From: Diadophis punctatus similis
Taxonomy: Eukaryota; Chordata; Lepidosauria; Squamata; Dipsadidae
NCBI GenBank assembly: GCA_023053685.1
Contig: JALIGW010000001.1
Coordinates: 49,643,859 to 49,707,858 of the forward strand
Length of the DNA stretch: 64,000 nt
Direction of reading: 5' to 3'
Shown here: positions 11,960 to 22,085 of the stretch, in pieces
Position numbering within the stretch: position 1 is the stretch's first letter
Layout: every line of letters begins with the position of its first letter
Notes under the pieces: model-generated
What the model was told of the DNA's origin: nothing
What the model saw: only the letters and a program-made list of their open reading frames with translations
Databases searched by the model: none
Program-made: the position numbers and the translations under genes

Positions 11960-12700
11960 TCTTTGCATTAGATAGGGCTCAGGAAATTTTTTTTCTTTCT
12001 TTTTGAAGATGGGAACCACATTAGCTTTTTCCCAGTTTCTCAGGTGGTCCCCGTGTCCCAAGATTTTTTTTTAAGATGTGCAGTGGTTCTGAGATTTCAT
12101 TTACCAGCTCCTTTAGGACTCTGGGACCTGGTGTTCTCTTACTGTTTTTGCTTATTTTAACTTCAGTTTACAGTCTGTTTTATTTTTTTCCTTTCCAGTT
12201 ATATTTCTGGTTAGTTGGGTTGTATTTCTTTTTGCAAGAAGACATGCAAAGAATGAGTTAAGCAACTCATGGCTTTCTTTGTGTTGCCTTCTCTCCTTAG
12301 TGGTCCAACTGTTTCCTTGATTTTTCTTCTTGTTTTTTTTATGCATTGGAAGAATCTTTTATATTATCTTTCACTTTTGTTGCAAGTTTTTGTTCATTCA
12401 AGGCTTTTGTTTCCTGATTTTCTTTACAGATTCTTGCTATCTGCTGATACTCCCTTAGTTATGTGTCCCTCTTTCCATTTTTGTATCTGTCCTTCATTCA
12501 TTCAATTTGTCAGTGAGGTCTTTGTGCAGCCATGCTGGTTTCTTGGATTTCTGGGTTTTTTTTTCCTGATTGCTTTTGTGCAATTGGCTTTTATAATCAA
12601 GTTTTTTCAGAGTTTACCAAGCAGCTTCTTGAGTTGCTTCTTTCCTTTAGGACTTTCATCCAAGGAATCTTTCTCAAGTTTCTCTTGAGTTTATTAAGGT
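11960..12700 (-). pseudogene. antisense CR1 ORF2 fragment inside the LTR element
   Basis: On the minus strand the text reads as CR1 ORF2 from the linker before RT into RT: a segment ESHELLNSFFACL (about 12250), then RVLKELVNEISEPL (about 12115), then NWEKANVVPIFKK (about 12020), all hallmarks of CR1/L2-group LINEs. Frameshifts break the frame. A homologous stretch lies at 51250-51680. The plus-strand 139-codon frame at 12269-12688 is a shadow of this. It is antisense to the transcription direction of the LTR element. Confidence 0.85.
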
Positions 12701-13079
12701 CAGCTTTATTTTAAAATCTAAGACTTTAGTGTGTTCAATTGTGTTCAATCGTTTTTGTTATGTTAATGATGCAGTTTCAAATCCTTCTACAACTTCGTCT
12801 TGGTTGGTTATTAACCTATTTTATTTCTCACTTGGTGCAAAATTAGTTTTCAAGTTTCCATGCCTTTAATTTCTGTGTCTGCCATAATATTTATATTTAG
12901 CACTTCCAGTATCAAAATGAATAGAATCCTTTTCTTGTGCCTTTTTATGTATTTAAAATCATTCTCATTTTGTTTTTAATCTGTCTCTTAGGAAAAGCTT
13001 AAGAGAGCTGAATGTATAAATTCATTTAGGAACCTTTTAGTTTGCTGCCATTATTGAAGTATATATTTTATAGTCAGCA

Positions 13080-13500
13080 TTCAGTGAAGAGATGGGCCTA
13101 TAGTTTTATCTGTATTAAATCTGAATCTTATTTTGGAATCAAAGTAATATTTGCTCCCATTCAGGAATGTGGTACCTTTTACATCAATCAATACCTCATT
13201 ATGTAAAATCTTTGTAAAATTCTGCCACTGGCCCACCTGGTCCTGGTGTTTGGTTGTTCTTTTGTCTCTTGATCTGCTTCTGTTAATTCCATCATTGATA
13301 TTCATTCATTTAATAGTTTTGTCCTTTTCTGGTACTTTAGGCAATTCCATTTTTTCAAATATTCTTTAATTTTATTTTCTGAAACTTCTTGCTCATACAG
13401 CTTTTCATAATATTGAATTATTTTTGTTTATCCTCATTTGGTAGTATAGAGTTTCTTTCTCATCTACCAGCCTATGTGTCAATGTCTTCTCTTTCTGTTT
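13080..13500 (-). pseudogene. antisense L1 ORF2 fragment inside the LTR element
   Basis: Minus-strand text reads YYEKLYEQEVSENKIKEYL, then LPKV, then after a frame change the TPGP motif and AEFYK-like text, in the order of the L1 ORF2 segment just before RT. It contains stops and frameshifts, so it is dead. Upstream (12700-13080) may be further decayed L1 but I cannot anchor it. Confidence 0.75.
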
Positions 13501-13565
13501 TGATTTGTGTAAGTTCTGTTTAGCGTTTACAGAGCACAGGAGCTTCCGTTAGGGAAGGAGGAAGA

Positions 13566-13637
13566 GTGTGTGTGTGTGTGTGTGTGTGTGTGATTGAAGG
13601 GTGGGAAAGCAAATTTTGTTGTTGTTGTTGTTGTTTT
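13566..13637. repeat. (GT)n and (TTG)n microsatellites
   Basis: A GT run at 13566-13592 and a TTG run at about 13617-13636, separated by about 25 bp, both inside the LTR element. Confidence 0.9.
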
Positions 13638-13786
13638 TATGTGCACATCCCAAAAGCAAACCCCATAATTTTTTTTGGTTCTAAAATGTGAAGCTCGTGA
13701 ATAGAAAGTGGAGGTCTTAGTACTAGTCGTACAGGGGCGACTACGTCCTCGCAGATCCCCTTTTTGGATCTGATAAACCTAAAGGA

Positions 13787-14110
13787 GATTCCCCAAGGAA
13801 GGGGCCCATACTTCTGTGGGGTAGCGGAAGTCCTTCCCAGAGTTTTTTAGCCTCTGAAAACTGCGGACGACTCCCCAAGGAAGGGGCCCATACTTCTGTG
13901 GGGTAGCGGAAGTCCTTCCCAGAGTTTTTTAGCCTCTGAAAACTGCGGACGACTCCCCAAGGAAGGGGCCCTTACTTCCATGAGGGAATCGGAAGTCCTT
14001 CCCAGAGTTTTTTAGCCTCTGAAAACTGCGGACGACTCCCCAAGGAAGGGGCCCTTACTTCCATGAGGGAATCGGAAGTCCTTCCCAGAGTTTTTTAGCC
14101 TCTGAAAACA
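13787..14110. repeat. 82-bp tandem repeat, four copies
   Basis: Units start at 13787, 13869, 13951 and 14034 (periods 82, 82 and 83). Each has CCCCAAGGAAGGGGCCC (itself nearly palindromic), then GGAAGTCCTTCCCAGAG, then TTTTTTAGCCTCTGAAAAC. Units 2-3 and 3-4 are almost identical, while the CATACTTCTGTGGGG variant marks units 1-2 and CTTACTTCCATGAGG marks units 3-4, so the array grew by duplication. Location inside a young LTR element suggests a packaging, splicing or enhancer role, but that is speculation. Confidence 0.93.
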
Positions 14111-15359
14111 GTGAGCGCGTCACTAGCTAAGCCAAAGTGAACCTTACATTTAAAGGATCATGGGAAGCTCTAGTTCGAGGGTGGCGGGTACCCTTGTGAG
14201 GGCTTGGAACCTGGGACGCCAGGAATACAGGAATGTGCAAAAGTAGGAAATGGACTTTGCTGAGGGATGTCACAGAAAAAACAAAACACAACAAAACAGC
14301 CAATTTGGCTAAATAAAGGTACTTAAGAAAACAGAAAAGGAAAAATGTTGAGGTGTTTGTTTGTCTCTCTCTCTCTCTCTTCTTTTCTCTCTCTTATATG
14401 TAACCACGTGGTTTGTTTGTTAAGATTTGTGCCTTCCCTAATTTAACTGAAATTTATGGCAGGAAGGACTTGTGTGTGTGTGTCCTGTCATCCTCTTTGT
14501 CCATGTTTTTGTGTATGTGTACGTCTTTGTCTTGTCTTGTGCGCACTCGAGGTAATTGCAACTGTAAAATATCTCTGTTTCCTAGAGATATGAATTTCAA
14601 ATTGTTAGAAAATTAAAAGCACTGAAAAGAAAGGAAAATGTCTTTGCCCAGTTAGGACTGGCCAACCTGGTCTGGGACAAGGAACAGAGTTCAATTTTCC
14701 TATTCCTCTCTGTGTTTTTAAGAAAAGCCAAAATTTAAGGGACAATGTTTTAAGTTAATTTACAGGAAAATTTCATTTTTACATTTACTGTATGTACATG
14801 CAAACAGTTTTAATATTGCTCTTCTGTGATGTTTAATGGATGCCAATTCTCTGCTAAGATGAAAATGTCTGTTCATTTTTTTTCCCCGGTGATGTCTTCA
14901 TTTTGTTATAATTGATTTAACTGCGATACTGATGTGTTGTTTGTTTTCCTCAAACCCTGCCTACAAGCTATCTACCCCCCCCAAACCTCTAATCCTTTTA
15001 CAATGCCTCTCGTGGTAGAATTACCAGCAAAAGGGGGAAGGGACCCTGTTCTTATGTCTTTCAGCCCTGCACACATGATCCTGAAGCCTATGGAAGCAGA
15101 CCAAATGGGCTCAGAAACTGCCTCCAGTAAAGACATTCCATCCATTTGAGCCAGAATTGGGTTTGAATCTAGTCCTCTAGTCATCACAGCAACCAGAGTG
15201 GAGCAGATCTTTCCAAGCCTGGCTGACCAGCCTTACCACCAACACCTAAGGCCACCCAGCAGACATGAATGAAAGGACCCTGAGATGGACAAATAAAGAC
15301 CAAACATCTATTTTCAATCCCCAGAAGACAGCTGAAAAGACTAGGGGGGAGGGGGGAAC

Positions 15360-15517
15360 TTCATTGTAAAGTTTTCTTTCTTTGCTTCAGTCACAGAAAT
15401 TCATTGTAAAGTTTTTCTTTCTTTCTTTGCTTCAGTCACAGAAATTCATTGTAAAGTTTTTTTCTTTGTTTTCTTTCTTTCCTTGCTTCATTCACTGAAA
15501 TTCATTGTAACGTTTCT
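15360..15517. repeat. short imperfect tandem repeat (ATTCATTGTAAAG units)
   Basis: The motif TTCATTGTAAAG recurs at 15360, 15400, 15445 and 15501, each followed by a CTTT-rich stretch and TTGCTTCA. Unit length grows by expansion of the CTTT part. Preceded by a G-run GGGGGGAGGGGGG near 15345-15357, which could act as an internal purine tract. Confidence 0.85.
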
Positions 15518-15963
15518 CTTTCTTGTCTCATCTATATTGTAATCAGTTTAATGTACTCATGTAAGAATTGTATTGGGAGTGGTTGCCACAGTGAGTTCTG
15601 TACACTTTAGATTTCTGTCTAGTGGGAGGTAAATTTGTAGCTGCATACACAAACACACAGAGACACGCCATTCAGAATTAGACTGAGGTTATCCCTTTTT
15701 CACCTACCTCCACCCAAAGCTGCTTTTAGCTTGCTGGTTTTTGTTGTTGTTGTTGTTTTGATTCCTGCTTTGTGGCATTAAAGCCCAGGCAGTCATATCT
15801 CCCTGTTAATTCCATGGGGGAGGAGACAGGTCCCCTCAGGCAATTTCCCCACTTGAAGAGCTAGCAGAAAGGATCTTCGAAAACCCAAGGCCTGACTGCT
15901 GCCCAGTAAAGCAGGGTATTTTGCACTGGTGGTCTCAGGAGTAAGAGTCCCAGGGCTCATTCC

Positions 15964-15986
15964 AAAAAAAAAAAAAAAAAAAAAAA
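15964..15986 (+). repeat. A23 run
   Basis: Uninterrupted run of 23 A inside the LTR element. It could be the tail of a retrocopy inserted on the plus strand, but I see no target duplication around it. Confidence 0.9.
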
Positions 15987-16117
15987 GGAAAAGTCTAGAT
16001 TGCACACTGGCTAACTTCAATTTGGACTCACAAATCCTAGATGCACTAAAGTAAGAGCTAGGGCAGATTCAAGAACCATCCCTTGGAAATGGGCAGCCTG
16101 TGATTTCAAGGTAAACC

Positions 16118-16300
16118 ATGGCTGTGGGAATATTGTGGGGCCTGTGCTTGCTTGAAACCTGTCTGGGAGCTCATCGAAAGTGTTATCAAACATCTGAACA
16201 TAATTGGCATGGAAAATTGGATACTGTAAATTTATTTCCAGAACTTTTGCCCTGGCCATTGACCATCATGGTTGAAAGCTCTCCTTTTGGGAGCCACTGA
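16118..16300 (+). CDS. small unrecognised ORF with signal-peptide-like start
   Basis: 60 codons, ATG in a strong Kozak context (AAACCATGG). The first ~18 residues, MAVGILWGLCLLETCLGA, look like a short signal peptide with a small-residue cleavage site; the rest has two cysteines, one before and one after that point. It lies in the last 350 bp before the 3' LTR, where an env or accessory gene would lie in a retrovirus. No homology recognised. At this length a chance frame is quite possible, so confidence is low. Confidence 0.2.
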   Translation: MAVGILWGLCLLETCLGAHRKCYQTSEHNWHGKLDTVNLFPELLPWPLTIMVESSPFGSH

Positions 16301-16415
16301 AGGAATCCTTCTGCTGCCTCTTTCAACTGCCTCTTTCAACGTCTTTCCCTCTGCATCAGAGAAAATTGAAAGCACCCATAAAATCTCCCTGACCTGATCA
16401 ATTTGAAGCTTGTGT

Positions 16416-16460
16416 CAAAACATGTGTTGCACTCACATGTTTTGAAAAAAAAATGAGGGA
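16416..16460 (+). other. hairpin plus polypurine tract before the 3' LTR
   Basis: A perfect 11-bp stem (CAAAACATGTG at 16416-16426 with CACATGTTTTG at 16434-16444, 7-base loop) runs into the purine tract A9-TGAGGGA (16445-16460) that abuts the 3' LTR after one T. The tract is in the expected place for plus-strand priming; the hairpin directly upstream is unusual. Confidence 0.8.
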
Positions 16461-16461
16461 T

Positions 16462-17011
16462 TGTAGGAAGTTAGCACCCACCCCTCTCCTAGGAAATGAG
16501 ATATCCTAGGAGATATTAAAATGTAGGAAAAATTCTGTGGAACACATCTGGAAACATGCTTTTAAACAAACAAAAGACTCCTTTTGGAAACCCCCACCCC
16601 TGCTAAGCTCACATATTCCTCTCACCTGGACTGGAAGTCTTTTGCATGATAAAACCACAATAGGATTTGCCCAAGGCCCTTTCATTCAGCCAAAGCTGGA
16701 TTAGACAAAAGCCAAGAGCCACCCCAGTATGCCCCTGGGGGGTCTGAGAGCCAATGGGATACATTTCTATACAGGAAAAGGAAATCTAAGAGGTGGGACC
16801 CAACTTAGACTATAAAAACCAGGAACTCAGCATTCCTCTTTCTCTTTTTTCTCTTCACCACACCTGGAACCATGTAAGTTACCTTTTCTGTACAGGGGCT
16901 CCTGCCATGTGCTCCTGTCCACCATTAAACCTTCCTTCCAAGCAACCTTCATGAATCCAGTGTCTTTTTCCCCACTTGGAACTGAACCTAAAAGGATATT
17001 TCCTTATAACA
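16462..17011 (+). repeat. 3' LTR of the young LTR element
   Basis: 550 bp, identical to the 5' LTR except for two C/T differences. Followed by CTCA, the target duplication. Confidence 0.95.
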
Positions 17012-17997
17012 CTCACTTTAAAACTTTTTAATAACTGTTGTGAAGTATTGTTTGGATTGAGCCACAAACTAAACAAGTATGCAGTTTGGTTAAAATTTAT
17101 TTGGGAGCAGCATTGGAGGTGTGGACAGGGGCTATAAAGATGGCTATTATATACCTACTGTAAACTAGGCCTCTTGCTTTTATTTATTGTTACTCATAGA
17201 TACATCCCAAAAGCCCAATCAGTTTCCTCCTCCTCCTCCTCCTCCTCTCCTCCTCCTCCACAAATGTATATAGTTGCCCAGAAGTGATTCTAGGACATGT
17301 ATAACAAAAATATGCTGTTAGCAACCAGAGAGAAATTTGGTGACTCTTCCCATTCACTTGACTGCAGCCTGTGATGACATTTTGATGGAAGCAGTTGCAG
17401 CTGCCTCAAATCTGCCTGATTCTTCAGCTGACATGTCATCCATGTTTTTTTTTTGCTGCCATGGACTTTCCATCCTGTTAAGATGTCCATACACAAGGCC
17501 ACCAGGCAATGCAGCTGACAGTGAAATCTGTAATACAGAATTCTTTTTCTGAGAATTGAGACAATTCTGAGGACACTGAGAAAAGGAAGGAAGAAAGGAA
17601 GAAAGGAAGAAAGGAAGAAAGAAAGAAAGAAAAAGAAAGAAAGAATTAAATATACTAAAATTAGAATAAAGATACCAGTGGTTATCTTTTCTAACATTTA
17701 AATTCATTATCAAATGAAAAAGCTCCTAAGAAAAATGTTAAAATATGTATCTTTTCCTGGAGAGGAATCATTTGTAGTATTAAAGCTTTTTGTGGTGAAA
17801 AATGTGTATAATTAAGAAGAACTTTATTTAGGAGCTGCAAAGATGATACACTGGCTTACAGCAACCAATGGGAACCTCAGTACCCTCAGTTTGATAATTC
17901 AGTGGAATGCCATTTATCCAGGCAATTTTTTAATGGTTGAATTTCTGAGTAGGATTTCTTGCTGGGCTGAAGTAGTGATTTTGGTAAGCTTCTAAGT
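17012..17997. other. unique DNA with two microsatellites
   Basis: Includes a TCC-repeat at about 17224-17259 and a GGAA/GAAA repeat at about 17577-17645. The longest minus-strand frame (17290-17697) is only the translation of the GAAA tract and its flank. Nothing else is recognised. Confidence 0.6.
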
Positions 17998-18215
17998 CAG
18001 TGATGGAGAACCTATGGCATGCGTGTCACAGGTGGCACGAGGAGCCCTATCTGAGGGTACGCAAGGCGTTGCCCTATGTCAGCTCCAGTGCGCATGTGCA
18101 CGCTGGCCCGCTGATTTTTAGCTTTCTTTTTGGCCATTTTCTCTCCCCAGGCTTCAGGAAAGCCTCCTGAACCCTGGGGATGGCGAAAAACAGCCCAACT
18201 GCCCAACCGGAAGTT
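17998..18215 (+). mobile_element. hAT-like element, 5' part
   Basis: Begins CAGTGATGGAGAACCTATGG with GTGTCACAGGTGGCACG just inside, which matches the general form of the Charlie-type hAT ends of amniotes. The matching right end is not visible, so this is a truncated copy; the family call is from memory. Confidence 0.55.
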
Positions 18216-18357
18216 CGTTATTAGTGATAGCCAATGGTCTAGATAACTTTTAGACAATGTTAGACTCAAGATGGAGAAATTGTGATGGCAACTACAAGGA
18301 CTCCCCTCCTGCCTTTTGAAATTCATGGAGCAAACTAACTATACAGCAAAATAACCA

Positions 18358-18390
18358 TATAGGTAGTCCTCAACTTGGGGACTACCTATA
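18358..18390. repeat. tiny palindrome: two TIRs of the AGGTAGTCCTC family back to back
   Basis: TATAGGTAGTCC and GGACTACCTATA face each other across fewer than ten bases. The same terminal motif starts the larger element at 35078, so this looks like a copy that has lost its whole interior, flanked by TA. Confidence 0.7.
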
Positions 18391-18594
18391 GTGCCAGAAC
18401 TTCATCAAAATCTGCACAGAAGAGGGAACTCTCATTAAGCTCAGGGCAACCCAAAGTTTTGCAGAAGTATGAAAAAAATAAACATTTTTGTGAGAAAAAC
18501 AACAGCTCTAAAGCAACTGAAGCAATCTTTTGGATATTAGCCCAGGTGCCAGTTCTTCAAAAATTAAAGTTCCTGTATACACATGATATCACAT

Positions 18595-18809
18595 CAGTGG
18601 TGGGTTGCTACTGGTTCGCTCCAGTTTGGGCGAACCGGTAGCGGCAGTGGGAGGCTCTGCCCACCTGCCCGGATGTCATCACGGATGATCTGCGCATGCG
18701 CAGAAGGTTCTGTGCATGTGCAGAAGCGCCACGCGCGAGTGAAGCAAATGCACACACGTGCGCATTCACAGGACTGAACGGCAGCGAAGGTAAGTGAAAC
18801 CCACTACTG
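18595..18809 (+). mobile_element. hAT-like MITE, GAACCGG family, copy 2
   Basis: From CAGTGGTGGGTTGC to GAAACCCACTACTG, exact 8-bp duplication TATCACAT (18587-18594 and 18810-18817). Contains the palindrome TGCGCATGCGCA at 18691-18702 and GCGAACCGGTAGCGG near the left end. Confidence 0.92.
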
Positions 18810-18817
18810 TATCACAT

Positions 18818-20599
18818 CCAGTATAGCAGTGGAGAACCTTGGTTTTCCAGATGCTGTTAAATTATAATTATTTTATAATTTTATAATTATAAATTAGAAT
18901 TAGAATAATTATTACTCTTGGCAGCAACCCCTGTCAGCATAGCTAGTAGCGATGGACACAGAAAGTGGCAATTCAGCCACATCTAGAATGTTGTTAGATT
19001 CTCAGCTCCAATTTCCTCACATAATATCCATCCAAATGTGGTCCATAAAACCATGAGTAAAGGACATATCTTGCATGAGGAGGTCCCAGTTTTAGTCAAG
19101 CTCAGATCCAATAAAAAGGAATTCTTAAGTGGAATTCCAGAAGATCTCTTCTTCATATTTTTTTTCCAGATATTTCCAGCAATGTTAAGCTAGATGGCCC
19201 ATTAGTCAGATTATGATAAGACAGCAAATGGTAGGCGAGAGATGCCCATATTAATGTGCAGCAATTTACACATTTCTCCCTTTACTACGCTATTGACCAG
19301 ATCCTTTTCTTGGCCAAAACCAAGAATAAATTGATTGTATGATCAAGGTTGAGTATACACAGAAAATCTCAAGAGTGAATATTTTGTACAAACCATAGTC
19401 CATGAAGAGCTTCATTCCAATTTGTGGTTTATAATTATAGTCAGATATGTTCCTGGTTCTGCATTTAAAGGTCTGTGACAAATTTTCTGATAAAACCTGA
19501 ATGTTAAATTTCATAGCTCTTCCAATTAGAGTCTCATTAGGCTGCAGATTCTTTCTCTTCTTTGCTATACTTGTGTACATGTATTTAAATGAACTGAGTT
19601 TGATTGAATAGGTACTTCTTGGTTATTATTTACAGCTAATCCAACTATCATTAGTCATAGCTAAGACACACAGAAAGCTTACAAAAAGACCTTCATTTAT
19701 GACAAAGAACCTAATGATAGCTTTATTTGGGCATTCGGTCCTTCAGGACATTGCTTTCACATCACTCTCATTTGGTTCAACTGTTGTCCAGCCACTGGAA
19801 GAGAATGTCTGAAGGACATATACAGTACACCCTACCTCCAAGTGTCAGAATAGTCTTCATATTTAATTCCTTATGGATCAAGAGTGGAAAGAAAAAGTGG
19901 AATTTAATAACTATAGTCCTATTTTCTTAGGAGGGCCCCCTTGTTTCTGTTTGTTAATAATTGCTGTTGTTTCATTTATGTTCAATATCTGCACGATTAA
20001 GATCCCTAGCCCTGGAAGACTTATATAGAACAAGCTTCATATTTTTTTCTTCCAGTGAATGGATAGTGGCAAAGGAAGAATAGGAAAAATGAATGCGGTC
20101 TTAATTCCTGTATGTAATAATCATCATGATAATTCACTAAGAAGGATTTAGATTTTACTTTAAGGAATTGCTACTTGATTATAGAGTGGCGGCCCAAATA
20201 CTTGGTATGGATCATTCCAATAATAGACATTTTTAGAAATTCTGCCCAATATAGTCCCAATGTCCAATGTCTAAGCCTGAGAAAGAAAATGTCTTTGCTT
20301 TTGGAAATGCTTTGTGTATATTCAACCTTTCAGTTCTGCTTGCTAAAGAAGAGTGTCATTGCCCAGCTTTTAGAACCCGATATACTCTGCTGCTAATTGA
20401 TTTGACATATAAATAGTTTAAATAGTTTTAGTTTCCTACATTTATAAACTATACTATTTCTTTAAAGTGTTAATGAATTAAATAATATGCCACATGTTAT
20501 AGAAAGCTCTGCTTTTTATTACAGTGTTTATTTTTTTCACAAGTCAGCAAGGTGAAACCTTATTTGCAATAGTGGCAAATATCTGTAGCTCAAGTGTAG
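18818..20599. other. unique non-coding DNA
   Basis: A small AT-rich palindromic stretch (18860-18897, TTATAATT motifs) follows the MITE. The rest is unique, without a recognised gene, exon or transposon end. Confidence 0.5.
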
Positions 20600-20607
20600 G
20601 ATAAGGG

Positions 20608-20981
20608 CAGAGGTGGGTTCCTCCCGGTTCGGACTGGTTCACCTGAACTGGTAGCAAACCACTGGTGATGTCACGATGATGTCACGGAACCGGTTAAGTC
20701 GGTGCCAGTCCATGGAGGCCGCCATCTTTTTTCAAAACAATTTGGAATATATTTTTTAATGCTTTAAAAAATTTTCTGGGTTTTTTCTTCTTCTGCGTAT
20801 GCGCAAAAGCTAAGTTTCTGGCACTGCGCATGCGTCGCCATGTTGTTTTTGGCTTATTTTTTGGGGATTTTGGGGGGATTTTTTGCCACTGCACATGCGC
20901 GCATGTGCGCGCCCACAAGGCATGCCCATGTGGCACGGGAGGAAGCAAACCGACAGCGAGGTAAGTTAGAACCCATCCCTG
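20608..20981 (+). mobile_element. hAT-like MITE, GAACCGG family, copy 3
   Basis: From CAGAGGTGGGTTCC to AGAACCCATCCCTG. Flanks GATAAGGG / GATGAGGG are an 8-bp duplication with one mismatch. Inside are GGTGATGTCACGATG, TGCGCATGCGTCG near 20825, and CACATGCGCGCATG near 20893. Structure matches copy 1 throughout. Confidence 0.9.
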
Positions 20982-20989
20982 GATGAGGG

Positions 20990-21580
20990 TGAAGGTTTGT
21001 TCTCTGAGCTTGTGGGTTGGTTTCCAAACATTTCATTACCAGAATAGGTAACATCTTTAGCAGAGCTTAAGGGGTGCCAGTGTCAGTGTTCTTCTGTTTA
21101 TAAGGACTTCAGGTGTGGGTGGGTCAAGTGAGGGTCTTGTGATGGGTCAGGTATGAGTCATAAGTGAGAGACTTGTGACAGGTCTTGTGATTGGGAGGTT
21201 ACATCAGGTCAGGGCCATTGAGAGGTGAACTGCTGGGGGGGTGTTGCATGGGTTGGTTGAGGGTCGGTGCTGTCTCTGGTTGGCTGTGCAGTTGATTTGG
21301 ATTCTGAGGGGTTTGTAGGCTGTTTGTAGGTCAATGTGTCTATTGACGGAATTTGCTCATCGAGTTCAATGAAGCCTGGCACTCCACAAGCAATTATCAA
21401 GAAAGATCTGGGCCTAGACAAGAAAAATTCAAAATGAACAGAGACTGGACAGTAACTGCAGTTTCTATATTTCATCCCCTGCACATAGAAATTATCTGTT
21501 CTTTACTAATCACTATTTCTAATTCTAACTGATGAACAGCTAATGCAGGTTTGGTCCAATACTAATAAATTTCTTTCTTT
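20990..21580. other. unique non-coding DNA with short direct repeats
   Basis: GT/GGGTC-rich text at 21110-21200 repeats short words such as GGTCTTGTGA. No gene or known element is recognised. Confidence 0.4.
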
Positions 21581-21590
21581 GTGTGTTGTA

Positions 21591-21725
21591 CCATGTTTCC
21601 CCAAAAATAAGACCCTGTCTTATATTTTTTTGAACCCAGAAATAAGCACTTGGCCTTATTGCCATGCACTCAAAAGCCTGATTGGGCTTATTATCAGGGG
21701 ATGTCTAATTTTGGGGAAAACAGGG
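21591..21725. mobile_element. TA-flanked MITE (CCATGTTTCCCCAAAAATAAG type)
   Basis: 135 bp. Left end CCATGTTTCCCCAAAAATAA and right end TTTTGGGGAAAACAGGG are inverted repeats, both bordered by TA (21589-21590, 21726-21727). Similar MITEs with AAATAAGAC motifs are widespread in vertebrates; Tc1/mariner-like origin is inferred from the TA target. Confidence 0.82.
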
Positions 21726-21867
21726 TATCACTTGAGACATTGTATATGGTGTGGACAAGAAGGGTCTCTATCTTTTTTTTTGAGGGGAAAAGACTATATA
21801 GATATCCTCCTAGTTGTCAATCAGTTTACATTAGACCTAAAAAAAATCCCTCACATAGAAGATGCAT

Positions 21868-21870
<3 letters not shown>

Positions 21871-21902
<32 letters not shown>
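21871..21902. repeat. (GT)n microsatellite
   Basis: Perfect GT dinucleotide run of about 32 bases. Confidence 0.96.
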
Positions 21903-21905
<3 letters not shown>

Positions 21906-21942
21906 AAATATTTATATTCATAGAGACAACATTAGTCTATTT

Positions 21943-22077
21943 CAGGGGTAGGCAAAGTTGGCTCTTCTATGACTCGTGGACTTCAACTCCCAGAATTCCT
22001 AAGCTAGCATGATTGGCTCAGAAATTCTGGGAGTTGAAGTCCATGAGACATAGAAGAGCCAACTTTGCCTACCCCTG
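21943..22077. mobile_element. palindromic hAT-like MITE (CAGGGGTAGGCAAAG type), copy 1
   Basis: 135 bp, almost a full hairpin. Ends CAGGGGTAGGCAAAGTTGG and CCAACTTTGCCTACCCCTG are perfect inverted repeats. Exact 8-bp duplication GTCTATTT on both sides. The sister copy is at 63818-63952. Confidence 0.95.
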
Positions 22078-22085
22078 GTCTATTT

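Larger units (their letters stand above)
10855..17011 (+). mobile_element. young complete LTR retroelement without recognisable retroviral genes
   Basis: A 6157-bp element flanked by 4-bp duplications CTCA (10851-10854 and 17012-17015). It has two 550-bp LTRs beginning TGTAGG and ending ATAACA, a primer-binding site just inside the left LTR, and a polypurine tract against the right LTR. The LTRs differ at two positions, so the insertion is recent. The ~5.06-kb interior has no readable gag, protease, RT, integrase or env. It instead carries antisense CR1 and L1 coding fragments, an 82-bp tandem repeat and smaller repeats. This is the structure of a large non-autonomous LTR element mobilised in trans; the helper is not in the window. 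A retrovirus-like origin (4-bp duplication, R region, poly(A) signal) is likely but inferred. Confidence 0.9.

Noticed and set aside
12269..12688. 139-codon hydrophobic plus-strand frame
   Set aside because: It is the reverse strand of a CR1 ORF2 fragment; the T-rich antisense gives leucine and phenylalanine.
13787..14110. 82-bp repeats as a CRISPR-like array
   Set aside because: Units are contiguous without unique spacers, so this is a plain tandem duplication.
17290..17713. Minus-strand frames of 119-135 codons
   Set aside because: Driven by the GAAA/GGAA microsatellite and its flank; no domain.
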